From: Caballeronia choica
GTDB lineage: Bacteria > Pseudomonadota > Gammaproteobacteria > Burkholderiales > Burkholderiaceae
DNA length: 64,000 bases
Assembly (NCBI RefSeq): GCF_001544535.1
Contig: NZ_FCON02000018.1
Span: forward strand, 36,713 to 100,712
Reading direction: 5' to 3'
In this document: piece after piece, positions 34,029 through 44,000 of the stretch
How the letters are laid out: each line of letters opens with the position of its first letter
Position numbering within the stretch: position 1 is the first letter of the stretch
The notes under the pieces: model-generated
Told to the model about the DNA's origin: nothing
The model's database searches: none
What the model saw: the letters and a program-made list of their open reading frames with translations, nothing else
Translations under genes and position numbers: made by a program

Positions 34029-35207
34029 ATGAATTCCCCCAAGGTCGTGGTCGAAGGGCTATGCAAGGTGTTCGGCACCAGCCCGAAACAAGCGATCGAC
34101 ATGCTGGCAGGCGGCGCGACGAAAGAAGAAGTCTTCGCGCGCACAGGCCAGATAGTCGGCGTCCATAACGTGTCGTTCGAAGTGAAGGAAGGCGAGATCT
34201 TCGTGCTGATGGGCCTCTCCGGCTCCGGCAAGTCGACGCTGATCCGCCTGATCAACCGCCTCGTCGAGCCGACAGCCGGCAAGGTGCTGATCGACGGGCG
34301 CGACGTCGCCTCGGTGCCGCGCTCGGAACTCACCGCGCTGCGCCGCAAGGACATGAGCATGGTGTTCCAGTCGTTCGCGCTGATGCCGCAACGCACGGTG
34401 CTGTCGAACGCCGCGTTCGGGCTGGAGGTGGCGGGCGTCGGGCGCAAGGAGCGCGAGAAGCGCGCGATGACGGTGCTCGAACAAGTCGGCCTCGCGCCGT
34501 TCGCGCAGAAACTGCCGGCGCAGCTGTCGGGCGGCATGCAGCAGCGCGTGGGGCTGGCGCGGGCGCTGGCGGTCAACCCGTCGCTGATGATCATGGACGA
34601 AGCGTTCTCCGCACTCGATCCGTTGAAGCGCAAGGAAATGCAGAACGTGCTGCTGGAGTTGCAGCGCGAGCAGCAGCGCACGATCCTTTTCGTGTCGCAC
34701 GATCTGGAAGAGGCGATGCGCATCGGCACGCGCATCGCGATCATGGAAGGCGGCCGCGTGGTGCAGATCGGCACGCCGCAGCAAATCATCACGAACCCCG
34801 CCGACGACTACGTGCGGGCGTTCTTCGAAGGCATCGACACGAGCCGCTATCTCACCGCTGGCGACCTGATGCAGACCGACGCCGTGCCGCTGATGAAGCA
34901 CTCGCCGCCGATCGACGCATCGTCGGTGGCCGCGACGCTCAACGGCAGCGCCGACTACGCGTTCGTGCTCGACAGCGAGCGCAGGATTCGTGGCTTCGTC
35001 TGCCGCGACGCGATGGGCAGCGCGTCGCCGCAAGTGAATCAGATCGAATGCATTCATCGCACGACGCCGCTCGACGATGTCGTCTCGCGCGTGGTTGCAA
35101 GCCGCGCCCCGCTGCCGGTCGTCGAGGCGGACGGTTCCTATTGTGGTTCGGTCAACAAGACGAACGTGCTGCAAGTCCTTACGCGCCATCGAGGTTCCCA
35201 TGTCTGA
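34029..35207 (+). CDS. choV: Choline/glycine betaine ABC transporter ATPase
   Basis: A 392-aa ProV/OpuAA-type ATPase. It has the family insert before Walker A (GATKEEVFARTGQIVGVHNVSFEV), Walker A GLSGSGKST, signature LSGGMQQRVGLARA, Walker B LMIMDEAFSALD and a C-terminal pair of CBS-like domains (from about residue 275, LTAGDLMQTDAVPLM...) that sense ionic strength or nucleotides in relatives. The start ATG at 34029 has TAGGAGAG upstream. It overlaps the permease by 8 bp and belongs with the binding protein at 37240. It serves the betaine catabolic cluster downstream. Confidence 0.9.
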   Translation: MNSPKVVVEGLCKVFGTSPKQAIDMLAGGATKEEVFARTGQIVGVHNVSFEVKEGEIFVLMGLSGSGKSTLIRLINRLVEPTAGKVLIDGRDVASVPRSELTALRRKDMSMVFQSFALMPQRTVLSNAAFGLEVAGVGRKEREKRAMTVLEQVGLAPFAQKLPAQLSGGMQQRVGLARALAVNPSLMIMDEAFSALDPLKRKEMQNVLLELQREQQRTILFVSHDLEEAMRIGTRIAIMEGGRVVQIGTPQQIITNPADDYVRAFFEGIDTSRYLTAGDLMQTDAVPLMKHSPPIDASSVAATLNGSADYAFVLDSERRIRGFVCRDAMGSASPQVNQIECIHRTTPLDDVVSRVVASRAPLPVVEADGSYCGSVNKTNVLQVLTRHRGSHV

Positions 35208-36102
35208 AATGATTCCGCTCGGTAGCTGGGTCGATCACGGCGTCCACTATCTGCTCGACCACGACGCCAAGACCTTCGACTCCATCGGCAAGGTCATCGA
35301 GAGCTTCGCCGCCTTGATCGAACACGGCCTGCAATCCATCCCGATGTGGGCGCTGATGGCGTTCTTCGTCGGCATCGGCTTGTGGCGCGTCGGCTGGCGC
35401 TTCGCGTTCTTCACGCTGCTCTCGATGCTGCTCATCTACGGCACCGGGTTCTGGGACCAGATGGTGATCACGCTCGGCCTCACGCTTTCGTCGACGCTGA
35501 TCAGCCTGTTGCTCGGCGTGCCGCTCGGCATCTGGACCGCGAAGAGCAAGTACGTCGAGATGGCGGTGCGCCCCGTGCTCGACCTGATGCAGACGATGCC
35601 GGCCTTCGTCTACCTGATTCCGGCGGCGATGCTGTTCGGCCTGGGCCGCGTGCCGGGGATTCTGTCGACCGTCATCTTCGCGATGCCGCCTGCTGTGCGC
35701 CTCACGTCGCTCGGCATCAAGCATGTGAACCGCGAGATCGTGGAAGCGGGGCAGGCGTTCGGCTGCACGCCGTGGCAACTGCTCTACAAGGTGCAGTTCC
35801 CGAACGCGCTGCCGTCGATCATGACCGGCGTGAACCAGACGATCATGATGGCGCTGTCGATGGTGATCATCGCGTCGATGGTCGGCGCGGGCGGGCTTGG
35901 CAACGACGTGCTGGCGAGTATCCAGCGGCTCGATATCGGGCTTGGCTTTGAAAGCGGCTTGTCGGTGGTGTTGCTCGCGATCATTCTCGACCGCATCACG
36001 GAAAGCTTTGGCCGTTCGCCTGGCATGGCGCGCGCACCATTGCTCTCGGGTATTCGCAGCGTGATGCGGGTGCGTCGCGCGCCGGCGGCACAGCAAGGCT
36101 GA
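35200..36102 (+). CDS. choW: Choline/glycine betaine ABC transporter permease
   Basis: A 300-aa ProW/OpuAB-type permease with about six membrane helices; the inner-membrane loop EAGQAFGCTPWQLLYKVQFPNALPSIMTGVNQTIMMALSMVIIASMVGAGGLG is the typical ATPase contact (EAA-type) region (positions about 180-235). It starts inside the ATPase gene's end (ATG 35200) and is followed 10 bp later by a GlxA-type regulator, so transporter and regulator probably share a transcript. Confidence 0.9.
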   Translation: MSEMIPLGSWVDHGVHYLLDHDAKTFDSIGKVIESFAALIEHGLQSIPMWALMAFFVGIGLWRVGWRFAFFTLLSMLLIYGTGFWDQMVITLGLTLSSTLISLLLGVPLGIWTAKSKYVEMAVRPVLDLMQTMPAFVYLIPAAMLFGLGRVPGILSTVIFAMPPAVRLTSLGIKHVNREIVEAGQAFGCTPWQLLYKVQFPNALPSIMTGVNQTIMMALSMVIIASMVGAGGLGNDVLASIQRLDIGLGFESGLSVVLLAIILDRITESFGRSPGMARAPLLSGIRSVMRVRRAPAAQQG

Positions 36103-36111
36103 CCTGCACCC

Positions 36112-37104
36112 ATGAAACGCGACGCGATCACGCCTGTCACGAGCGATTCGCCGTTATCGAAGTTGGCTCACTTCGGCTTCCTCACGCTGCCGAACTTCTC
36201 GATGATCGCGTTCACGAGCGCGGTCGAGGTGCTGCGCATGGCGAACTATGTCGGCCGCGCGCAGCACTACACGTGGTCGGTGATCACGCCCGATGGCGAA
36301 CCGGCGCGCGCGAGCAACGGCATCACCGTCAAGCCGACGACGACGCTTGCTGAAGCCGGCATCCCCGATGTGCTGATCGTCTGCGCGGGGTGGCATGTGC
36401 GCGATTACGTCGATGAAAAAGTAATTACGCTGCTGCAGGAGGTTGCGGCGCAAGGCGTGCCGCTCGGGGGCATCTGCACGGGGCCTTACGCGTTGCTCGC
36501 GGCGAACCTGCTCGATGGTTATCGGTGCACGGTGCATTGGGAGGATATGTCGCCGCTGCACAAGAGCTATCCGCACGTGCGATTCGCCGATGAGTTGTTC
36601 GTGATCGATCGTGATCGTGTGACGTGTACTGGTGGTACTGCGCCGCTTGACCTGATGCTCAATCTCGTCGGCATGCGGCTTGGGCAGTCGCATGCGGCGC
36701 AGGTGTCTGAGCAGTTCATCGTCGAGCGGATTCGCGGGTCGACCGATCATCAGCATATTCCGGTCGATGCACGGGTGGGCTTCTCGCGTGCGGAACTGAT
36801 CGAAGTCGTGCGGCTGATGGAGGCGAATATCGAGGAGCCTTTGTCACTGGATGAACTCGCGCGGCTCGTGCGTTTGTCGCAACGTCATTTGCAGCGCATG
36901 TTCAAGATGTTCCTGAGCGTTTCGCCGACGCATTATTACCTGACCCTGCGGTTGCGGCGCGCGCGTGAATTGCTGCGCAATACGGATGCGTCGATCGCTC
37001 GGGTTACCGCTGTGTGCGGGTTTCATTCGCCATGCCATTTTAGTAAAGCGTACCGCGCGCAGTTTGGACATGCGCCTAGCGTTGAGCGAAGGGTTTTGGG
37101 TTGA
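36112..37104 (+). CDS. GlxA/GbdR-type AraC regulator
   Basis: A 330-aa regulator with an N-terminal DJ-1/PfpI-like domain (about residues 20-190, FGFLTLPNFSMIAFTSAVEVLRMANY, GGICTGPYALLAANLLDG, VIDRDRVTCTGGTAPLDLML) and a C-terminal AraC DNA-binding domain (about 220-325, IEEPLSLDELARLVRLSQRHLQRMFK and HSPCHFSKAYRAQFGHAPS). GbdR, CdhR and SouR, which control betaine, carnitine and sarcosine genes in pseudomonads, have this architecture. It lies in the choline transport operon and closely resembles the regulator at 49560. Which ligand it senses is not decidable here. Confidence 0.88.
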   Translation: MKRDAITPVTSDSPLSKLAHFGFLTLPNFSMIAFTSAVEVLRMANYVGRAQHYTWSVITPDGEPARASNGITVKPTTTLAEAGIPDVLIVCAGWHVRDYVDEKVITLLQEVAAQGVPLGGICTGPYALLAANLLDGYRCTVHWEDMSPLHKSYPHVRFADELFVIDRDRVTCTGGTAPLDLMLNLVGMRLGQSHAAQVSEQFIVERIRGSTDHQHIPVDARVGFSRAELIEVVRLMEANIEEPLSLDELARLVRLSQRHLQRMFKMFLSVSPTHYYLTLRLRRARELLRNTDASIARVTAVCGFHSPCHFSKAYRAQFGHAPSVERRVLG

Positions 37105-37120
37105 CGGGACATCCTGCACC

Positions 37121-37192
37121 GCCCCGACACGGGCAGAGCCAATAAGCCAACACCAACACAAGTTCCATGGAAGCCTGAGCGCATCAAACGGT
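37121..37192. repeat. Single-arm fragment of the large palindromic element
   Basis: This 72-bp segment (GCCCCGACACGGGCAGAGCC ... AGTTCCATGGAAGC ... CATCAAACGGT) is a diverged copy of the outer right arm of the element at 48805-49553 (compare 49448-49519). It starts 16 bp after a stop codon and has no partner arm. Confidence 0.7.
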
Positions 37193-37239
37193 CAAAGCCT
37201 CATCCTCAAACCCTCTTCAACTCCAAAGCGTCCGCGAAA

Positions 37240-38184
37240 ATGAACTCCATGAAACACATGTGGTCCGCGTCCCTGTGCGCGCTCGCAGTATCCACGGCGT
37301 ACGCCGCCGACCCGGCCACGTGCCAGACCGTCCACTTCGCCGACGTCGGCTGGACCGACATTGCCGCCACCACCGGCCTCGCCTCGACCGTGCTGGAAGG
37401 CCTCGGCTACAAGCCGACGAAAACGATCGCCTCCGTGCCGATCACGTTCGCGGGTGTGAAGAGCAAGCAGATCGACGTGTTCCTCGGCTACTGGTCGCCG
37501 ACCATGGACCCGATGATCGATTCGTTCAAGAAGGCCGGCCAGGTCAAGGTGCTCGCAACGCCGAATCTCACCGGCGCGAAATACACGCTCGCCGTGCCCG
37601 ACTATGTCTATAACGCGGGCCTGAAATCCTTCACCGACATCGCCAAGAACTTCGACAAGCTCGACGGCAAGATCTACGGCATCGAACCAGGCAACGACGG
37701 CAACGCGCTCATCAAGAAGATGATCGACACCAACCAGTACGGGCTCGGCAAGTTCAAGCTGGTGGAATCGAGCGAGGCGGGCATGCTGGTCGAAGTGGGC
37801 CGCGCGATCCGCGACAAGAAGCCCATCGTGTTTCTGGGCTGGGAGCCGCATCCGATGAACGTGCAGATGAAGATCGATTACCTGTCCGGCGGCGACGACG
37901 TGTTCGGCCCGAATTACGGCGAGGCCAAAGTGCTGACCGTCACGCCGACCGACTACGCGGCGCGTTGCCCGAACGTCGCGAAACTCGTGTCGAACCTGCA
38001 GTTCACGACCGACATCGAGAACCACGTGATGGTGCCGATCATGAACAAGACCGACGCGAACAAGGCCGCGCGCGAATGGCTGAAGGCGAACCCGGCGGTG
38101 CTCGACAAGTGGCTCGCGGGCGTGAAGACGTTCGATGGCAAGGATGGGTTGCCTGCGGTGAAGGCCTACGTGGCGGGGAAATAG
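37240..38184 (+). CDS. choX: Choline/glycine betaine-binding periplasmic protein
   Basis: A 314-aa ChoX/OpuAC-type binding protein. Signal peptide MNSMKHMWSASLCALAVSTAYA, then CQTVHFADVGWTDIAATTGLAS, FLGYWSPTMDP and VFLGWEPHPMN, whose tryptophans and tyrosines form the aromatic cage for quaternary amines in this family. It works with the ATPase and permease at 34029-36102, separated by a regulator gene and a repeat fragment. Start at ATG 37240; ATG 37249 is an alternative. Confidence 0.9.
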   Translation: MNSMKHMWSASLCALAVSTAYAADPATCQTVHFADVGWTDIAATTGLASTVLEGLGYKPTKTIASVPITFAGVKSKQIDVFLGYWSPTMDPMIDSFKKAGQVKVLATPNLTGAKYTLAVPDYVYNAGLKSFTDIAKNFDKLDGKIYGIEPGNDGNALIKKMIDTNQYGLGKFKLVESSEAGMLVEVGRAIRDKKPIVFLGWEPHPMNVQMKIDYLSGGDDVFGPNYGEAKVLTVTPTDYAARCPNVAKLVSNLQFTTDIENHVMVPIMNKTDANKAAREWLKANPAVLDKWLAGVKTFDGKDGLPAVKAYVAGK

Positions 38185-38263
38185 CAGCTCACTGAGCGAA
38201 GGCCCGGCGACGGGCGTCATGTCGTGGCCGTCGCTCAGCAAAACGATTGCCGTCATTCGTGAT

Positions 38264-39034
38264 TCAGCTTCGGTAATCCGATCCGGTGTTTTCGATCAGC
38301 CTCAGCGCCGCTTGCCATTGCAGGCTGACGATGTTGTCCGACTCGTCGCGCTGGAACTGTTCCGCGGTGAGACGCCGCACGGCTTCCGGCGGCATCGACA
38401 GCTCCGCGTTGCCCGCGAGCGCGCGCACCTGTATCTCGCATGCGCGTTCGAGAAAATAAATGTCCTGGAACGCCGCCGGAATCGACGAACCGCCGACGAG
38501 CAAGCCGTGGTTGCGCAGGATCATCGCGTTGTGCGGGCCGAGATCGGCGATGAGCCGTTCGCGTTCGCCGAGATCGAGCGCGATGCCTTCGTAATCGTGA
38601 TACGCGAGGTGCTCGTAGAACTTCAGCGCGTGCTGGCTGATCGGCAGTAGGCCGTGCCGCTGCGCCGATACCGCCGAGCCCGCCGACGTATGCGTGTGAA
38701 TCACGCAGACCAGATCGGGTCGCGCCATGTGAACCGCCGAATGAATCGTGAAGCCGGCCGCGTTCACGCGATAGCGCTCGGGATGATCGGCCGCGTCAGG
38801 GTCGACGACGCGCCCCGCGCTATCGATCTTCACGAGATCCGACGCGCGCATCTCATGGAACAGCACGCCATAGCGGTTGATGAGGAAGTGATGCTCGGGA
38901 CCGGGCACGCGCGCCGTGATGTGCGTGTCGATCATGTCGGTCATGCGAAAGTGCGCGACGAGCCGGTACAGCGCGGCAAGTTCGCAGCGCACGGCCCATT
39001 CTTCGGTCGAGTAACGGTGGGTGTCGTGTGTCAT
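38264..39034 (-). CDS. Class II aldolase/adducin-family protein
   Basis: A 256-aa class II aldolase fold protein. The metal site is visible as the two histidines of CVIHTHTSAG plus a later one in ILRNHGLLVGG, and DTHITARVPG is the N-terminal phosphate/substrate loop region. Many relatives in proteobacteria with no phosphate-binding residues have unknown substrates. It lies between the betaine binding-protein gene (convergent) and a GlxA-type regulator gene on the same strand, 101 bp upstream, which may control it. A link to carnitine or choline degradation is only suggested by position. Confidence 0.85.
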   Translation of the reverse strand: MTHDTHRYSTEEWAVRCELAALYRLVAHFRMTDMIDTHITARVPGPEHHFLINRYGVLFHEMRASDLVKIDSAGRVVDPDAADHPERYRVNAAGFTIHSAVHMARPDLVCVIHTHTSAGSAVSAQRHGLLPISQHALKFYEHLAYHDYEGIALDLGERERLIADLGPHNAMILRNHGLLVGGSSIPAAFQDIYFLERACEIQVRALAGNAELSMPPEAVRRLTAEQFQRDESDNIVSLQWQAALRLIENTGSDYRS

Positions 39035-39135
39035 GTCGAGGGTTCCTTCGAGTTCAAATGTGGCGCACGGCGGGGTTCATCTGGAGGCACCCCGTTTATC
39101 CGGCATTGGCGTTTGTGAACGAGCGGGGATGACGC

Positions 39136-40215
39136 TCAGATGGCCTGGGCGCGGCCCGGAAACGTCTCGTCGTACTCGGCGGCCTCTTCCGCTTCCGCCG
39201 TGCCGCGCTGCTCGCGATACATCATCGGCGGCAGGCCGAACTGCTTGCGGAATTCGCGGCCGAGGTGCGACGCATCGGAGAAACCGCAGCTCGACGCGAT
39301 GTCCGCGACCGTCTTGTCCGAACTCGTCAGCAGCCACGCGGCCGTGCGCAGGCGCACCTGCTTCGCGTAGGCCTGCGGCGCCTTGCCGGTTTCCGCCTTG
39401 AAGAGCCGCTCGAGCTGGCGCGTCGAGAGATCGAGCTTGTGCGCGAGTTTGTCGAGCGAGAGCGAGCGGCCGACGTGCTGCTCCATCAGCAGGATCGCGC
39501 GCTTCACCTTCGGGTGTGTGGCCGGAGCCAGGCCCGGCGGATGCGGCTGTGGCGCGTTGCCCTTCTGCATATCGTCGACGAGCAGGATGCGCAGCGCCTT
39601 TTGCACCGTTGCCGTTTCGAAGTGGCGCAGGAGGATCGCAGCAGCCACGTCGATCGACGCGCGGCCGCCCGAGCACGTGATGCGCCGCCGGTCGATCACG
39701 AAGAGCCGGTCGGCGATCAGCGCCTGTTCATCGACGCCCGGAAATCGCTCGACGAAATCCCAGTAGTGAAACCAGCTCACGCAGATGCGATGGCCGTCGA
39801 GCACGCCCGCGCGCATCAGCGAGAACACGCCGGTGCACATGCCGACGAGCGTCGCGTCGGTCGCGGCGGCGCGGCGGATGAATTGCAGCGTGGCGTCGCT
39901 CGCGGCCGGTCCCGAATGCAGCAAGCCGCCGACGACGACCACGTAGTCGAAGGATTCGGCGTTCTCGAAGGTTTCCCACGGCGTGATCTGGATGCCGCAA
40001 CTCGCGCGCACCGGCGCCAGCGTTTCGCCAATCACGCTCCACGAGCAGCGCACGGGCTTGCTGAAGTCGCCTTCGTCGGCCGAGAGTCGCAACAGGTCGA
40101 CGAAGCCCGCGAACGCCGTCAGTGTGAAGTTCGGCAACAGGATGATGCCGAAGCGAATGCGTTCTTTCGATTTGCCGTCGATGGATTGGGGAGGAAGCGG
40201 TTCAGCGGGATTCAT
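39136..40215 (-). CDS. GlxA-type AraC regulator
   Basis: A 359-aa regulator with an N-terminal DJ-1/PfpI-like domain (FGIILLPNFTLTAFAGFVDLLRLSADEGD, VGMCTGVFSLMRAGVLDG, CVSWFHYWDFVERFP, ITCSGGRASIDVAAAILLRHF) and a C-terminal AraC domain (about 250-345, VGRSLSLDKLAHKLDLSTRQLERLFK and SDASHLGREFRKQFGLPPMMYR). It differs more from the other two GlxA-type proteins of the window than they do from each other. ATG 40215 is chosen because upstream residues show no homology. Downstream on the same strand lies the class II aldolase gene, a probable target. Confidence 0.87.
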   Translation of the reverse strand: MNPAEPLPPQSIDGKSKERIRFGIILLPNFTLTAFAGFVDLLRLSADEGDFSKPVRCSWSVIGETLAPVRASCGIQITPWETFENAESFDYVVVVGGLLHSGPAASDATLQFIRRAAATDATLVGMCTGVFSLMRAGVLDGHRICVSWFHYWDFVERFPGVDEQALIADRLFVIDRRRITCSGGRASIDVAAAILLRHFETATVQKALRILLVDDMQKGNAPQPHPPGLAPATHPKVKRAILLMEQHVGRSLSLDKLAHKLDLSTRQLERLFKAETGKAPQAYAKQVRLRTAAWLLTSSDKTVADIASSCGFSDASHLGREFRKQFGLPPMMYREQRGTAEAEEAAEYDETFPGRAQAI

Positions 40216-40570
40216 GCACGCAGCCAGTGAGAAGGGTCGCGACAAGCATATCACTCGCGTTCGCGGCGGGATTGCGCGTCGCCTGAATAATCCCGGACGG
40301 CGCGCGCGATTTGCGGAAACGGCTAAAAGTAAGGTGTTGTCGCTCAAATCGATTTGGCTTTATCTTTTTCACGGGAATTAAATCGGCGCGCCGGGTTTTT
40401 CCGGCTGAGCCGTTTTAATGGCTGGAATAAATTTCATATCGACCCACAGCCTGGAACCACTATTCGGATAACGCCGGACGGATCGCACAACGACGGCAAT
40501 CTTCATTATCATTCCGGCGCTTTAATAAAAATCCTGAACAACGGGATAATCAACCGAAGAGAGGCCGGTT
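40216..40570. other. Intergenic, AT-richer than surroundings
   Basis: About 355 bp with a noticeably lower GC content than the genes on either side. No convincing gene. A GC-rich hairpin-like patch lies near 40390-40415. Promoters of the two divergent neighbours should be here but none is clear. Confidence 0.4.
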
Positions 40571-41050
40571 TTGAGAGATCAAATAGAACTTGAAGAAAAT
40601 GAAATCCAGATGCTTTGTGAGCGCGTGAAGGCGATTATCATGGCCCACTCGGCACCGATTAACCGTTTGTCCCGCGATATCGAGAATGCGCGTCAATTCG
40701 ACGTCCAGTCCGGGCCGACTACCGCTCAATTCGAATTGCTGTGCGCAGCGCCGGCGTTCGTGCCGGTGTCAGCACACATCGTCGAATTATTCGTGCGCAG
40801 TTTTGGGCGCGGGCTGTTCGCCCGGCCGTACAGCTTCCTGCTGCTTGCACTGGCCGCCACCGGCCCGGTTGCGGCAGCCGAAACACTGGTGCTGCACGCA
40901 TCACCCGCTTACGAGCACGATCCGATGCGCGCGTTGATCGGCGGACTGGAGGGAATCTTCGCGACCTATCCGGAGGCGCTGTCGATTCCCGCGCGCGGAC
41001 TTCTCGCTCCGTTCATGCTCAAGCCGCCACGGCAGCCCGGCTGGCGATGA
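40571..41050 (+). CDS. Hypothetical 159-aa protein
   Basis: I do not recognise this protein. The frame opens with TTG at 40571 (GAGAGG upstream) or ATG at 40610. The sequence is mostly soluble at first (NRLSRDIENARQFDVQSGPTTAQFELLCAAPAFVPVSAHIVELFVRSFGRGLF), followed by a hydrophobic stretch SFLLLALAATGPVAAAE, then a low-charge tail. The hydrophobic stretch is too short and small-residue rich to call a membrane helix with confidence. It precedes sdaA by 240 bp. Composition looks coding, but I would not exclude a chance frame. Confidence 0.4.
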   Translation: MRDQIELEENEIQMLCERVKAIIMAHSAPINRLSRDIENARQFDVQSGPTTAQFELLCAAPAFVPVSAHIVELFVRSFGRGLFARPYSFLLLALAATGPVAAAETLVLHASPAYEHDPMRALIGGLEGIFATYPEALSIPARGLLAPFMLKPPRQPGWR

Positions 41051-41289
41051 TCGTCGGGCGCGCCTGAAGCGCCTTCGCCTTTCCCGGTCGTGGAACCGCA
41101 TGCCGCCGGACTCCCCGGCGCTTGCTTACTTTCGCGAAAACGTCAAAAGCCACCGTAAATTCGTCACCGACCGCCGCCTGACGCCGCTATCCCATTCGCA
41201 TGCCGTTTTTGTTCTATCGGCCAGATTATGGGTTTGGTCCAATGAGTCCGTACCAAAACCACAACGCATCGCAACCGACAAGGCAAGCC

Positions 41290-42684
41290 ATGAACGTAAG
41301 CGTCTTCGATCTGTTCAAGGTCGGCATCGGTCCGTCGAGTTCGCACACCGTCGGTCCGATGATCGCGGCGTGCCGCTTCGCATCGCACATCGAGGACGCC
41401 AACCTGCTCGCGTTCGTGCGCGGCGTCCGGGTCGACCTGTTCGGCTCGCTCGGCGCCACCGGCAAGGGCCACGGCACCGACAAGGCCGTGCTGCTCGGCC
41501 TCGAAGGCAACCTGCCGGACCTCATCGATCCCGACCAGATCGAACCGCGCCTGAAAGCGATCCGCGCAACAAAGCAGCTCGAGTTGCTCGGCAAGCACGT
41601 CGTGCGATTCGACGAGCGCGAGCATCTCGGCTTCTTTCGCAAGCTGATGCCGGGCGCGCCGGGGTCGAGCATCGTGCATCCGAACGGAATGCGCTTTCAG
41701 GCCTTCGATGAAAACGGCCAGTTGCTTGTCGAGAAGGAGTATTACTCGGTCGGCGGCGGCTTCGTGATCAATCGCGAAGGCGATCGCGTGAACGGATTGC
41801 GCGCGGCCGCTGAAGCGCCGCATCCGTTTCGCACCGGCGACGACCTGATGCGCGTCTGCCGCGAAACGGGCCTTTCGATTGCGCAGGTCACGATGAAGAA
41901 CGAATGCGCGTCGCGCACGGAACAGGAAGTGCGCGACGGCATGCTAGCGATCTGGCGGACGATGTCCGCGTGCGTCGAGCGCGGATGCAAGACGCACGGC
42001 GAGTTGCCCGGCCCGATGCACGTGAAGCGCCGCGCGGCCGATCTGTGCGCGCAACTGCGTTTGCATTCGGCAGAGTCGCTGCGCGATCCGCTTTCGATGC
42101 TCGACTGGGTCAATCTCTACGCGATGGCCGTCAACGAGGAAAACGCGGCGGGCGGGCGTGTCGTCACGGCGCCGACCAATGGAGCTGCCGGCGTGATCCC
42201 GGCGGTGCTTCACTACTACGTGAAGTTCATGCACAACGCGAACGACGACGGCATCGTCACGTTCCTGCTGACGGCGGCGGCGATCGGCATCATCTACAAG
42301 GAGACGGCATCGATCTCGGGCGCCGAAGTCGGCTGCCAGGGCGAGGTCGGTGTCGCGTGCTCGATGGCGGCCGCCGCGCTCGCCGCCGTGATGGGCGGCA
42401 CGCCGACGCAAGTCGAGAACGCCGCCGAGATCGGCATGGAGCACAACCTCGGCATGACCTGCGATCCGGTGGGCGGCCTCGTGCAGATTCCCTGCATCGA
42501 ACGCAACGCGATGGGCGCGATCAAGGCGCTGAACGCCGCGCGCATGGCGATGAAGGGCGACGGCCAGCACTACGTCTCGCTCGACAACGTAATCAAGACG
42601 ATGCGCGAAACCGGCGCGGACATGAAGACGAAATACAAGGAGACGTCGCGCGGTGGTCTCGCCGTGAACGTCATCGAGTGCTGA
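41290..42684 (+). CDS. sdaA: L-serine ammonia-lyase (iron-sulfur type)
   Basis: A 464-aa single-chain L-serine dehydratase converting serine to pyruvate and ammonia. The N-terminal beta-type domain begins [20 protein letters not shown]; the C-terminal alpha-type domain holds [31 protein letters not shown] and [12 protein letters not shown], with cysteines for the 4Fe-4S cluster. ATG 41290 fits the family start. Serine made by GlyA from betaine-derived glycine would enter central metabolism here. The gene precedes soxB by 64 bp, separated by a 9-bp tandem repeat. Confidence 0.93.
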   Translation: MNVSVFDLFKVGIGPSSSHTVGPMIAACRFASHIEDANLLAFVRGVRVDLFGSLGATGKGHGTDKAVLLGLEGNLPDLIDPDQIEPRLKAIRATKQLELLGKHVVRFDEREHLGFFRKLMPGAPGSSIVHPNGMRFQAFDENGQLLVEKEYYSVGGGFVINREGDRVNGLRAAAEAPHPFRTGDDLMRVCRETGLSIAQVTMKNECASRTEQEVRDGMLAIWRTMSACVERGCKTHGELPGPMHVKRRAADLCAQLRLHSAESLRDPLSMLDWVNLYAMAVNEENAAGGRVVTAPTNGAAGVIPAVLHYYVKFMHNANDDGIVTFLLTAAAIGIIYKETASISGAEVGCQGEVGVACSMAAAALAAVMGGTPTQVENAAEIGMEHNLGMTCDPVGGLVQIPCIERNAMGAIKALNAARMAMKGDGQHYVSLDNVIKTMRETGADMKTKYKETSRGGLAVNVIEC

Positions 42685-42691
42685 ACCACGC

Positions 42692-42735
42692 CACGAATTT
42701 CACGAAAGCCACGAAAGCCACGAACGCCACGAAGG
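42692..42735. repeat. Tandem 9-bp repeats between sdaA and soxB
   Basis: Five consecutive units begin CACGAA at 42692, 42701, 42710, 42719 and 42728 (CACGAATTT, CACGAAAGC twice, CACGAACGC, CACGAAGG). They sit 8 bp after the sdaA stop and 13 bp before the soxB start. Confidence 0.85.
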
Positions 42736-42748
42736 AAAAGGAAACACC

Positions 42749-43993
42749 ATGAGCCGCTATTCGATATTCAGCCTGTTGCGCAACGGGATGTCGTATCACG
42801 AGAACTGGGAGCGCCAGTGGAAGAGCCCGGAGCCCAAGCGTGAATACGACGTCGTGATCGTCGGCGGGGGCGGGCACGGTCTCGCGACCGCGTACTACCT
42901 CGCGAAGGAGCACGGCGTGCGCAACATCGCGGTGCTGGAGAAGGGCTGGATCGGCGGCGGCAATACGGCGCGCAATACGACCATCGTGCGTTCGAACTAT
43001 CTGTGGGACGAGTCGGCCGCGTTGTACGAGAAGGCGATGAAGCTGTGGGAAGGGCTTTCGCAGGATCTCAACTACAACGTGATGTTCAGCCAGCGCGGCG
43101 TGATGAACCTCGCGCATACGCTGCAGGACGTGCGTGATACCGAGCGTCGCGTGAATGCGAACCGGCTCAACGGCGTCGATGCGGAATTCCTCACGCCCGC
43201 GCAGATCAAGGAACTCGAGCCGACCATCAACCTCAACAGCCGCTATCCGGTGCTGGGGGCCTCGATCCAGCGTCGCGGCGGCGTTGCGCGTCACGATGCG
43301 GTGGCCTGGGGATTTGCGCGCGGCGCGGACCAGGCGGGCGTCGATATCGTGCAGAACTGCCAGGTCACCGGCATTCGCCGCGACGGCAGCCAGGTGACCG
43401 GCGTCGATACGACGAAGGGTTTCATCAAGGCAAAGAAGGTCGCGATCGTGGCGGCGGGCAATACATCGACGCTCGCCGACATGGCGGGCATCCGCCTGCC
43501 GCTCGAAAGCCATCCGTTGCAGGCGCTGGTGTCCGAACCGATCAAGCCGGTCGTCAACACGGTGGTGATGTCGAACGCGGTGCACGCGTACATCAGCCAG
43601 TCCGACAAGGGCGATCTCGTGATCGGCGCGGGCGTCGATCAGTACACGGGGTTCGGCCAGCGTGGCAGTTTTCACATCATCGAAGGCACGCTCGAAGCCA
43701 TCGTCGAAATGTTCCCGGTGTTCTCGCGGGTGCGGATGAACCGGCAGTGGGGCGGCATCGTGGACGTGTCGCCGGATGCGTGCCCGATCATCAGCAAGAC
43801 CGACGTGAAGGGCCTTTACTTCAATTGCGGCTGGGGCACGGGCGGCTTCAAGGCGACGCCGGGATCGGGCTGGGCTTATGCGCACACCATCGCGCACGAC
43901 GAGCCGCATGCGCTCAACGCGCCGTTCTCGCTGGATCGCTTTTATACCGGTCATCTGATCGACGAGCACGGCGCCGCCGCCGTCGCGCACTAA
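42749..43993 (+). CDS. soxB: Sarcosine oxidase beta subunit
   Basis: A 414-aa flavoprotein subunit of heterotetrameric sarcosine oxidase, which demethylates sarcosine to glycine with transfer of the C1 unit to tetrahydrofolate. The FAD-binding loop [22 protein letters not shown] is at about residues 34-55, followed by [21 protein letters not shown]; the C-terminal [22 protein letters not shown] is typical. Length matches the family. It is the first sox gene, with soxD, soxA and soxG downstream; a strong palindrome separates it from soxD. Confidence 0.95.
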   Translation: MSRYSIFSLLRNGMSYHENWERQWKSPEPKREYDVVIVGGGGHGLATAYYLAKEHGVRNIAVLEKGWIGGGNTARNTTIVRSNYLWDESAALYEKAMKLWEGLSQDLNYNVMFSQRGVMNLAHTLQDVRDTERRVNANRLNGVDAEFLTPAQIKELEPTINLNSRYPVLGASIQRRGGVARHDAVAWGFARGADQAGVDIVQNCQVTGIRRDGSQVTGVDTTKGFIKAKKVAIVAAGNTSTLADMAGIRLPLESHPLQALVSEPIKPVVNTVVMSNAVHAYISQSDKGDLVIGAGVDQYTGFGQRGSFHIIEGTLEAIVEMFPVFSRVRMNRQWGGIVDVSPDACPIISKTDVKGLYFNCGWGTGGFKATPGSGWAYAHTIAHDEPHALNAPFSLDRFYTGHLIDEHGAAAVAH

Positions 43994-44000
43994 CGCCACG

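Noticed and set aside
40354-40593. A 79-codon frame before the hypothetical gene
   Set aside because: It lies in AT-richer, promoter-like sequence, has no ribosome site and overlaps the start of the next frame.
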